A stretch of DNA of 64,000 nt from JANXXV01 sp040002435 (GTDB lineage Bacteria; Acidobacteriota; Terriglobia; Bryobacterales; Bryobacteraceae), in assembly GCA_040002435.1 (NCBI GenBank), contig JBDUEM010000006.1, positions 1 to 64,000 of the forward strand. The letters are read 5' to 3'. The notes under the pieces are model-generated. The model had not been told where the DNA came from. It saw only the letters and a program-made list of their open reading frames with translations, and did no database searches. Of the stretch, positions 1 to 6,652 are shown piece by piece. Position numbers and translations under genes: made by a program. Position 1 is the first letter of the stretch; each line of letters opens with the position of its first letter.

Positions 1-674
1 ACAATGCGGTGGCCGAGCTTGGCGGCCAACTCCAACGGGTCGATGCCGGCCAGCGTGATGTGGCCGGTGTCGAGCACGAAGGCCACGGTCTTTGGGTCGG
101 TGTGGTCCATCACGTAATCGATCTCGCGCCGGTTCTCAAACTGGCTCCACATGTGGGCGTGGACTCCAAACTTGATTCCCTCCTCCAGGCGGATGCGCTT
201 ACCGAGTTCGTTAAGCGTGGCGGACATGTTTTCCAGGTCCGCCGCGGTAGTTCCCTCCGGGCGTCGGGGTCCCGTGTTGATCTTCAGGTGATCGCAGCCG
301 AATGTCTTGCTATAGCGGACCAGCCGCAGATGGTCGGCAATGATTTTCTCGCGTTTAGAGGGATCCTCAAAGTGCATCTCGGTGGGTGCGCCGCCGTTGG
401 AGAACGTGACCACGCCCACGCCGATATCGTCCAGACGTTTCTTGAGCTCTTTTGGCTTGTCGGGATAATACTCCGGAAAATAGGAGATGAAAGACTCCAC
501 GTTCCGGTAGCCAACCTCGCGGGCTTCACGGAAGCCCAGGAAGGGATCCTTTTCCCAACCGCCGATCGTGTTCGTAGTGATTCCCACCTGATATCGCGAA
601 GAGGCAGCTTGCGCGGTTTGAGCCAGCGCAGCGGCGGCAGTGGAAAACAGGAACTGGCGGCGGGTTGTGGACAT
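1..674 (-). CDS. Secreted sugar phosphate isomerase/epimerase-like TIM-barrel protein (3' end outside window)
   Basis: The reading frame starts at an ATG at 674 and runs without a stop to the window edge, so at least 224 residues are present and the C-terminus is missing. The N-terminus MSTTRRQFLFSTAAAALAQ is a Tat-type signal peptide with its twin arginine. The body (GITTNTIGGWEKDP, GYRNVESFISYFPEYYP, FGVHAHMWSQFEN, VAFVLDTGHITLAGIDP) matches the xylose isomerase-like / AP endonuclease 2 TIM-barrel family, in which His, Glu and Asp bind a divalent metal; DTGH is the usual metal-site motif. The family covers sugar and inositol isomerases or epimerases, and the substrate cannot be told. It is divergent from the cytosolic homologue starting at 713-731, with under 60 bp between them. 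Sugar catabolism is inferred from the neighbours. Confidence 0.8.
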   Translation of the reverse strand, partial: MSTTRRQFLFSTAAAALAQTAQAASSRYQVGITTNTIGGWEKDPFLGFREAREVGYRNVESFISYFPEYYPDKPKELKKRLDDIGVGVVTFSNGGAPTEMHFEDPSKREKIIADHLRLVRYSKTFGCDHLKINTGPRRPEGTTAADLENMSATLNELGKRIRLEEGIKFGVHAHMWSQFENRREIDYVMDHTDPKTVAFVLDTGHITLAGIDPLELAAKLGHRI

Positions 675-730
675 GATTCTAGAATCTATCGCATTGCGCG
701 CGCCAGCGGGGAATGCGATGTAATGAGGCT

Positions 731-1570
731 ATGTATTTTTCGCTGAACCCGACGCTCGTTGCGAACAGGGTGCCTTGGCCGGAGTTCGCCAAGCTGGCCG
801 GGCGCGTGGGCTACCGCGGAGTGGATGTGGCTCTGGATGAGGCGATGGCGAGCGGACTGGCGGCCGCGCGAAGCCTTCTGAAGACCGCAAGAGTGCGTCC
901 GGCCGTCATCAATTTTCCGGCTGATTTCCGGAAAGGCGACGAGGAATTTCGCGCCTCGCTGCCGAAGCTGGAAGAGGCAGCGCCGTTTGCGGCCGCCATC
1001 GGTTGTCCGCGCATGATGACGTACATCATGTCGTCGAGCGAAACTCCGAAGGACGAGCTGCGCCGCATCTACAAGAAACGCTTCACGGAGAGTGCCGACA
1101 TTCTGGCCCGGTCGCATGTAAGGCTGGCACTGGAATTCCTGGGACCCTTGCACATACGGACGAGATTTCCGCATGAATTCATCTGGCGCATGGGTGAGAT
1201 GCTGGAATTCGCCAAGGAGTGCGGGCCGAATGTTGGTCTGCTGCTGGATGTCTGGCACTGGCATCACGCGGGCGGTACGACGGCAGATATTTTGAAGGCC
1301 GGGAAGGATCGGATCGTCCATGTGCATTTCAATGATTCTGCAAAGCTGCCGCCGGAGGAGATTCGCGACAATGAGCGGCTGATGCCCGGCGAGGGCGTAA
1401 TCGATCTGCTGGGCGCGCTCAAGGCGCTGCAGACCATTGGTTATGACGATGCGTTGAGCGTCGAAGTGTTTGGCCGACATCTGAAAGAGATGACGCCTGA
1501 GGCCGGCGCACGGCTCGGGCTCGAATCGGCCCGGGCCGTACTGGCGAAGAGTGGAATTCGCGAAAGCTAA
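731..1570 (+). CDS. Sugar phosphate isomerase/epimerase family TIM-barrel protein
   Basis: About 279 residues without an export signal, so probably cytosolic. The chain shows the xylose isomerase-like TIM-barrel pattern: KLAGRVGYRGVDVAL near the N-terminus, LALEFLGP with the first metal Glu, VGLLLDVWHWHHAGG with Asp/His, IVHVHFNDS, and a C-terminal LSVEVFG Glu. These are the expected metal ligands of the AP endonuclease 2 superfamily. The true substrate is unknown; hydroxypyruvate isomerase, inosose dehydratase or a ketose epimerase are all possible. The start at 731 (MYFSLNP) fits the family; an in-frame ATG at 713 would add six residues. It is convergent with the aldo/keto reductase, 7 bp apart. 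Confidence 0.8.
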   Translation: MYFSLNPTLVANRVPWPEFAKLAGRVGYRGVDVALDEAMASGLAAARSLLKTARVRPAVINFPADFRKGDEEFRASLPKLEEAAPFAAAIGCPRMMTYIMSSSETPKDELRRIYKKRFTESADILARSHVRLALEFLGPLHIRTRFPHEFIWRMGEMLEFAKECGPNVGLLLDVWHWHHAGGTTADILKAGKDRIVHVHFNDSAKLPPEEIRDNERLMPGEGVIDLLGALKALQTIGYDDALSVEVFGRHLKEMTPEAGARLGLESARAVLAKSGIRES

Positions 1571-1577
1571 CCGGACC

Positions 1578-2561
1578 TTACGAATGCCCCAGGATGCGGT
1601 GGGGCTGGTACGGCTCCTCCAGCGCCTGTAGTTCAGCGTCATCTAACTTAAGGGTAAGGGCCGCGACGGCCTCTTCCAGGTGTGCCATCTTGCTGGCGCC
1701 GATGATGGGCGCGGTGATGCCCGGCTGTTGCAGTACCCATGCCAAGGCTACCTGCGAATTCGATACGCCGCGCTTCGCGGCAATTTCGCTTACCCGCTCC
1801 ACAACCGTGAAGTCGGACGGTTGATAGTAGAGCTTCTGCGCGTAGTCGTCGGTTTTGGCGCGTAAAGTTTCGCCGTAGTCTTCCGCGCGGCGGTTGCCGG
1901 CGAGGAAGCCGCGGGCCAACGGGCTCCACGGAATGAGCCCAATGCCTTCCTCACGGCAAAGCGGATTCATCTCACGCTCCTCTTCGCGATAGATGAGATT
2001 GTAGTGATTCTGCATTGTGACGAATCGCGTGAGTCCCATTTCATCGGCCTTGTAAAGCATCTTCGCGAACTGCCAGGCATACATGGAAGATGCGCCGAGA
2101 TAGAGCGCCTTCCCCGCCTTGACTACATCATGCAGAGCCTGAATGGTCTCCTCAATGGGCGTGTGATAGTCGAAGCGGTGAATCTGGTAGAGATCGACGT
2201 AGTCGGTTCCGAGGCGGCGCAGACTATCGTCAATCGCGTGCATGATGTGCTTACGGGACAGGCCCTGCAGGTTGGGATCGTCGCCCATGGGATTGAACAC
2301 CTTGGTGGCGAGCACCAGGCGATCCCGCGGCGTACCAATTTCCTTGAGACATTTGCCGAGGACCTCTTCGCTGGCGCCGAGGGAATACATGTCGGCGGTG
2401 TCAAAGAAATTGATACCCAGTTCAAGCGCGCGTTGAATGAAGGGACGGCTTTCCTTCAATTCCAAAACCCACTCGCGCCAACTTCTGGAACCGTAGGTCA
2501 TGGTGCCCAGGCAGATGCGGGACACCGCCGTACCGGTTAAACCTAATTTGACGTATTCCAT
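1578..2561 (-). CDS. Aldo/keto reductase
   Basis: A full-length 327-residue member of the aldo/keto reductase superfamily, an NADPH-dependent (beta/alpha)8 barrel reducing aldehydes or ketones. The catalytic tetrad is intact: Asp54 and Tyr59 in FFDTADMY, Lys87 in LATK, His128 in YQIHRFD. The C-terminal cofactor-binding stretch is present (WVLQQPGITAPIIGAS). The sequence resembles YajO/Tas-like oxidoreductases. It is the last gene of a four-gene minus-strand run; only 2 bp separate it from the isomerase-like gene upstream, so the two are almost certainly co-transcribed and may act on the same sugar. The physiological substrate is not evident. Confidence 0.9.
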   Translation of the reverse strand: MEYVKLGLTGTAVSRICLGTMTYGSRSWREWVLELKESRPFIQRALELGINFFDTADMYSLGASEEVLGKCLKEIGTPRDRLVLATKVFNPMGDDPNLQGLSRKHIMHAIDDSLRRLGTDYVDLYQIHRFDYHTPIEETIQALHDVVKAGKALYLGASSMYAWQFAKMLYKADEMGLTRFVTMQNHYNLIYREEEREMNPLCREEGIGLIPWSPLARGFLAGNRRAEDYGETLRAKTDDYAQKLYYQPSDFTVVERVSEIAAKRGVSNSQVALAWVLQQPGITAPIIGASKMAHLEEAVAALTLKLDDAELQALEEPYQPHRILGHS

Positions 2562-2563
2562 TT

Positions 2564-3415
2564 TTATGAGTTGTGCAGTCTCCTGAAGGCGACCAGGCAG
2601 CGCGCAGCCGTGTCTATCGGCGGATAGTCGCTGCCCTCCTGTTCTACCAGATAGTATTCGATGCCGCCGGTTTTCTCAGCGGCGCGCAGAAGGTTTTTCC
2701 AGGGTACGGCGCCCTCGCCGATCAAGACGCGGTAACCCTTTGCAGCGTCCGGCGACCAGTCTTTACAGTGCATGGAGACAATGCGGCCGGGATTCGATTT
2801 GATCCAGACAATGGGATCCGCACCAGCTTCCAGGCAGGCGCCCACGTCGAGTTGCAGAACAACGTCTTTCGGCGTCCCTGTTGCCAACACGTCCATCGGA
2901 CGTTTGCCGTCCGTGGCAACGAACTCCGCTTTGTGATTGTGAAATCCGGTGCGCAGGCCCAGCGGTTTCAACTTTTCCGAAGTTGCGGTGAGGGTTTCGG
3001 CCACCTTCTTCCAGCCGTCAATGCCCTGGACCTGTCCCGCGCTGGCCATAATGATGTACTTGCTTCCGATGATCTGGTTGATCTCGATGGCGTGAGCGAT
3101 ATTTTCCGGGAGAAATGACTTTGCCCCGTTGTGCGTGGAAAAGCACCGGATGCCGGAATCGTCCAGAAGCCGTCTGACTTGCCTGGCGTATTCAGGGGTC
3201 CAATCGAAGTAGGGCGCGTAGAATTCGACGCCTTCGTAGCCGATCTTGGCAACCGCACGAACAGTGCCCACCAGGTCCTGTTTTAGCTCATCACGGACCG
3301 AGTAGAGTTCCAGACCCACCGGAAGTTTCTTCTTCTTCGCTGATGCGGGGATCGCGGTGGCGGCTCCAGCGGCGGCCAGGAAAGATCGGCGGGAGAGGGT
3401 TTCCGGAGAGATCAT
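2564..3415 (-). CDS. Tat-exported sugar phosphate isomerase/epimerase-like protein
   Basis: 283 residues with a twin-arginine leader (LSRRSFLAAAGAATAIPASA), so export to the periplasm by Tat is expected. The mature part is a TIM-barrel of the AP endonuclease 2 family: GLELYSVRDELKQD, IGYEGVEFYAPYF, TGFHNHKAEF, VVLQLDVGACLEAG, IVSMHCKDW, YYLVEQEGSDY. These hold the expected metal-binding Glu, His and Asp. Such Tat-exported isomerase-like proteins are abundant in Acidobacteriota and Planctomycetes and their reactions are mostly undefined. Its start overlaps the stop of the alkA-like gene by 4 bp (ATGA), which indicates translational coupling with a DNA-repair gene. That pairing is odd functionally. 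Confidence 0.85.
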   Translation of the reverse strand: MISPETLSRRSFLAAAGAATAIPASAKKKKLPVGLELYSVRDELKQDLVGTVRAVAKIGYEGVEFYAPYFDWTPEYARQVRRLLDDSGIRCFSTHNGAKSFLPENIAHAIEINQIIGSKYIIMASAGQVQGIDGWKKVAETLTATSEKLKPLGLRTGFHNHKAEFVATDGKRPMDVLATGTPKDVVLQLDVGACLEAGADPIVWIKSNPGRIVSMHCKDWSPDAAKGYRVLIGEGAVPWKNLLRAAEKTGGIEYYLVEQEGSDYPPIDTAARCLVAFRRLHNS

Positions 3416-4203
3416 GATTCGAGTCCTATTACATCATGCTGAACGGCCCAAAGGTACATAGCAGCATAGGCGCGATAGGGGCGCCATTGCTCTGCCCTGT
3501 GCAGCAGCGCGCGCGGGTCGGCGAAACCAGCGGCCCGCAACAGACCGAGGTCGCTCTGCGGGAATGCGTCACAGTCACGCCCGAGGCGGATGGCCAGGTA
3601 GTCGATGGTCCATGGCCCAATCCCCGGAATCTTCTGCAGGATGACGGCTGCCTCTTTCCACGACCGCAGATTCAACTCTCCGGCGGCGACCGCATGAGCC
3701 ACGGACCGCAGGGTATCAATCCGCCGCTGCGGAATTCTGACGGAGTTGAGATTTGATTTCGCAATTTCTTCGGGCACGAAGTTTGGGGAGACCTCAGCGA
3801 GGCGCCGCATGAACGTGGCTGCCGCCTTCACGCTGACCTGCTGGCCCAGAATGACGCGGAGGCAAAGCTCGAAAGGCTCCCAGCATCCGGGGATGCGCAG
3901 TCCGGGAACTTGCTGTAATCGGGGTCCGAGGACCGGGCATCCGGCGAAGGCGCTTTCGATGGCGGAAATGTCGCAGCCGGTGTCAAACAGGGTGCGGACA
4001 CGGCCTGCTTCCTGCGCATCGCAGATCAGGCTCGCCTGAGTGGGGTCATAGTGCACGGTCACAGGCCCATTGGCGGTGCGGCGCGTGTACCGGTCCTCCT
4101 CGATGACGTCAAGCCCTGGCGTGCCGCGCCAGTAAAGGTAGGCCAGCGTTTGCCGCCAGGGGAATGGCTGATTCACCGGGATGGAGATCTGGCTATTCAG
4201 CAT
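3412..4203 (-). CDS. alkA: DNA-3-methyladenine glycosylase II (AlkA-like, HhH-GPD)
   Basis: Base-excision enzyme that removes alkylated purines from DNA. From the ATG at 4203 the protein has 263 residues: an AlkA N-terminal domain (about 1-95), then the HhH-GPD fold. The hairpin reads KIPGIGPWTIDYLAIR (191-206) and the catalytic Asp is Asp218 in FPQSDLGL, placed as Asp238 is in E. coli AlkA. A GTG at 4236 would add 11 residues and lengthen the overlap with the upstream oxygenase gene from 11 to 44 bp; I prefer 4203, though neither start has a good ribosome site. Both flanking genes overlap it. Its partner upstream is another predicted alkylation-damage enzyme, which strengthens the call. Confidence 0.88.
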   Translation of the reverse strand: MLNSQISIPVNQPFPWRQTLAYLYWRGTPGLDVIEEDRYTRRTANGPVTVHYDPTQASLICDAQEAGRVRTLFDTGCDISAIESAFAGCPVLGPRLQQVPGLRIPGCWEPFELCLRVILGQQVSVKAAATFMRRLAEVSPNFVPEEIAKSNLNSVRIPQRRIDTLRSVAHAVAAGELNLRSWKEAAVILQKIPGIGPWTIDYLAIRLGRDCDAFPQSDLGLLRAAGFADPRALLHRAEQWRPYRAYAAMYLWAVQHDVIGLES

Positions 4204-4885
4204 CGTGAAAGATGATACCCAGTGTCCAACGCTCACCGCCTGTCACTTCACTGACGCCGTGCCGAACGTTGACCCGATAGGCGCCCCGTTTTCCCTGCGT
4301 GGGCCTGTAGCGGGTGGTGATTACCACGGCGTCACCCTGACGCGGACGGAGCACGCGGCCCATGGATTGGGCACGGGGAATCTGTTCTGTGAGAAGAAAT
4401 TCTCCGCCGGTGTAATCCGTCTCGGGTTCGGACAGGAAAACGACAACTTGTAGCGGAAATGTGGTCTCGCCGTAGACGTCCTGGTGGAGACAGTTGTAAT
4501 CACCCGTTTTATAGTGCAGCAGCAGGGGTGTGGGACGCTGCTGTCCGCGGCGATGACATAGCGCGGTGAGCTCGTCCAGGTTAGTGGGAAGATCTTCGGT
4601 CCCGAGCGTTTGGGCCCACCTGTTCGCGATGGGTGAAAGCTGCGGGTAGAGCTCCTGGCGAAGCCTCTCGATCAGAGGCGGTAGCGGGTAGCGGAAATAT
4701 TGGTATTCGCCGCGGCCGAAACGGAACCGGGCCATGTCGATGCGGCTGCGGAACAGATCCAGATTTGCGTAGAGGGCGATGAGGGACTCGCACTCCGGTG
4801 CGCAGAGAATTCCAGGCAGGAGGGCGAAGCCGCGGGATCCGAGAGAGTCTCCGGCAGCGGTCCAGTCAATGGCAGATGTATTCAC
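4193..4885 (-). CDS. 2OG-Fe(II) oxygenase, Oxygenase-NA type (predicted alkylated nucleic acid repair)
   Basis: 230 residues resembling the Pfam family Oxygenase-NA (PF09859), predicted to repair damaged nucleic acid oxidatively. Seen directly: the family block FRSRIDMARFRFGRGEYQYF, then LHYKTGDYNCLHQDVYGE containing the iron ligands His134 and Asp136 (HxD), LSEPETDYTGGEFLLTEQ, the distal ligand His209 in YRVNVRHGVS, and Arg219 at the usual 2-oxoglutarate contact spacing. The gene leads the minus-strand run and overlaps the alkA-like gene by 11 bp. That context argues for DNA alkylation repair rather than protein hydroxylation. No biochemical proof is implied; substrate and specificity are inferred from family and neighbour. 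Confidence 0.85.
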   Translation of the reverse strand: MNTSAIDWTAAGDSLGSRGFALLPGILCAPECESLIALYANLDLFRSRIDMARFRFGRGEYQYFRYPLPPLIERLRQELYPQLSPIANRWAQTLGTEDLPTNLDELTALCHRRGQQRPTPLLLHYKTGDYNCLHQDVYGETTFPLQVVVFLSEPETDYTGGEFLLTEQIPRAQSMGRVLRPRQGDAVVITTRYRPTQGKRGAYRVNVRHGVSEVTGGERWTLGIIFHDAE

Positions 4886-4994
4886 CTCCCAATCGTAGAG
4901 TCGTCCACGCAGGTGGCGCTATCCGATCCTTGCGGTGGAATTTCAGCAGAATATTGTCTGTTCTGCAAAGATGGTCTTTTGGAGAAAGCAGCCA

Positions 4995-5870
4995 ATGGCC
5001 AATTTTTGCGTAAAATGTGGCGGCGCCCTGAATGCTGGCTCGAGTTTCTGCCAGCAGTGTGGCAGCCCGGTTTCCGGCGGTGCGGCGCCTGTGCAGGACG
5101 CGCCCCCCGTGTATGCGGCCCCTCCCGCGCCGTTGCCGCCGGCAAAGAGCAGCTCCGTATTGCCATTCCTGCTGATCGCCTTCCTGGTATGCGCGGTGTT
5201 GGGCGTGGCTGCGCTCGCCGGTGTCTATTATTACGCCAAGGCGAAGGTAACGGAGAAGATGGCGGACTTCAAGGAAAAGACCGGCGTTGACGTCGGCGCC
5301 GCGCTGGAAAAGGCGGCCCAGAGCAAACCATACAGAGGTGAACGGAGAGACGGCTGCCTGATGTTGACAAAGCAGGAGGCCGAACGAATTTTGGGAATGC
5401 CCCTCGAACGCGTGGATGGAGGATCGCGCGGATCCGAAGAACACTGCGACTACTATGCTCCAGCGTCCGCAGCCAAAGCGAGTGCGGAACAGGCAGAATC
5501 GCGTTTGAAAGCACTGGGGAAATCCAACCTAAAGGACGATGACGTCGCAGGGCACTTGAAGGAGATCGAAGGTGTGGTGAAAAGCATGGGCGCGGCCGTG
5601 AACGATGGCACCATACCCATCATGGTGGTGACGTTTTACCGCGGCGATGCCATGGCTGCCATCACGGGCCTGAATCTGGGTACCGCGCTAAGCGGCGGCG
5701 TAAAGCCGGAAAAAGTGCCGGGGCCCTGGGACGAGGCCGTCATGGGACCGCTGAATGCGCTGATGACCGTACGCAAGGGCGACAACGGCTTCATGATCGA
5801 CCTGCGGCAGTTGCCGGAGGGCCGCGAGAAAGGAATCGAAATCGCAAAGACAATCATCGACAGATTTTGA
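4995..5870 (+). CDS. Zinc-ribbon, single-pass membrane protein of unknown function
   Basis: About 291 residues. The start at 4995 is preceded by GGAGA at 4981-4985 and begins exactly at a zinc ribbon (Cys5-x2-Cys8 ... Cys19-x2-Cys22). A Pro/Ala-rich linker (about 30-52) leads to one transmembrane segment (about 54-80), followed by a charged stretch and a soluble extracytoplasmic domain with no family I recognise (CLMLTKQEAERILGMPLERVDGG, EEHCDYYAPA). An N-terminal cytosolic zinc ribbon with an outward domain is a common architecture in this phylum and points to envelope sensing or scaffolding, but no function can be assigned. Its stop overlaps the start of the acetyltransferase gene by one base. 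Confidence 0.75.
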   Translation: MANFCVKCGGALNAGSSFCQQCGSPVSGGAAPVQDAPPVYAAPPAPLPPAKSSSVLPFLLIAFLVCAVLGVAALAGVYYYAKAKVTEKMADFKEKTGVDVGAALEKAAQSKPYRGERRDGCLMLTKQEAERILGMPLERVDGGSRGSEEHCDYYAPASAAKASAEQAESRLKALGKSNLKDDDVAGHLKEIEGVVKSMGAAVNDGTIPIMVVTFYRGDAMAAITGLNLGTALSGGVKPEKVPGPWDEAVMGPLNALMTVRKGDNGFMIDLRQLPEGREKGIEIAKTIIDRF

Positions 5871-6643
5871 TGGCGCAGCTTTTCGACCTGGCAATTGCCC
5901 GCGCCATTCTACAGTCTGACCCGGTTTGGTGCGCCTACGCTTTGGGAGACCTGGACCCCGCGCCGGCGCTGCAATGTTCCTGGCACTGGACTCCGGGAGA
6001 CAGGCGCGCGCTGGCCATGATCTATCGCGGGTTATCGCCGCCGATTCTTTTCATAACCGGACCGCCCGATCTGGCGGCTCCCCTGATAAGCGAGATTGCC
6101 ATCGAGCCGGAGCTCTCCCTGCATGTGCAGCCCGATATGATTCCGTTAATTCAAACACGCTTCCGGATTACCGGCGAAAAAGCAGACTGGAGAATGGCGA
6201 TACATCCAGACGATTTTCGTCCTGCATCGCCGGCGAAGACGATCCGGTTAGAGCCAGCCGACCTGGGCCGGGTCCGATCCCTCTATGCGGATGGCAAGGA
6301 ATCAGGGGAGTCGCCGGACTATTTCGCCGCCGCGTCCATGTCCGGCGGAGTATTCTTCGGAATTGCCGAAGGCGACAATCTGATCGCCGTGGCCGGGACG
6401 CACCTGGTTTCGGAGCGGGAGCAGGTGGCCGCGCTGGGAAATGTCTACACGCGACGGGATCGGCGGGGACTGGGTTTGGCCGCACGGGTCACCAGTGCCG
6501 TGGTTTCGACCCTTGCTGGAAAGGGTATCCGCACCATCGCATTGAATGTCCGGCAGCAAAATCAGCCTGCGATTGGCGTCTACGAACGGCTGGGGTTCCG
6601 GAAGCACTGCGAGTTCCGGGAAGGCATCGCTTCGCGCCAATAA
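5870..6643 (+). CDS. GNAT family N-acetyltransferase
   Basis: 257 residues from the ATG at 5870, which shares a base with the stop of the previous gene (TGATG), so translation is probably coupled. The C-terminal half is a GNAT fold: the acetyl-CoA loop NVYTRRDRRGLGLA at about 191-204 with the R/Q-x2-G-x-G/A signature, followed by ALNVRQQNQPAIGVYERLGF, the usual motif B. The N-terminal 120 residues form a separate domain (GDLDPAPALQCSWHW) seen in a GNAT subfamily whose acceptor substrates are unknown. Cytosolic, with no signal peptide. The acceptor (amine, aminoglycoside, protein N-terminus) cannot be told from sequence. Confidence 0.85.
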   Translation: MAQLFDLAIARAILQSDPVWCAYALGDLDPAPALQCSWHWTPGDRRALAMIYRGLSPPILFITGPPDLAAPLISEIAIEPELSLHVQPDMIPLIQTRFRITGEKADWRMAIHPDDFRPASPAKTIRLEPADLGRVRSLYADGKESGESPDYFAAASMSGGVFFGIAEGDNLIAVAGTHLVSEREQVAALGNVYTRRDRRGLGLAARVTSAVVSTLAGKGIRTIALNVRQQNQPAIGVYERLGFRKHCEFREGIASRQ

Positions 6644-6652
6644 TGTGTGAAC

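Noticed and set aside
686..1642. 318-codon open frame on the minus strand
   Set aside because: Antisense of the TIM-barrel gene at 731-1570, whose metal-site motifs are clear.
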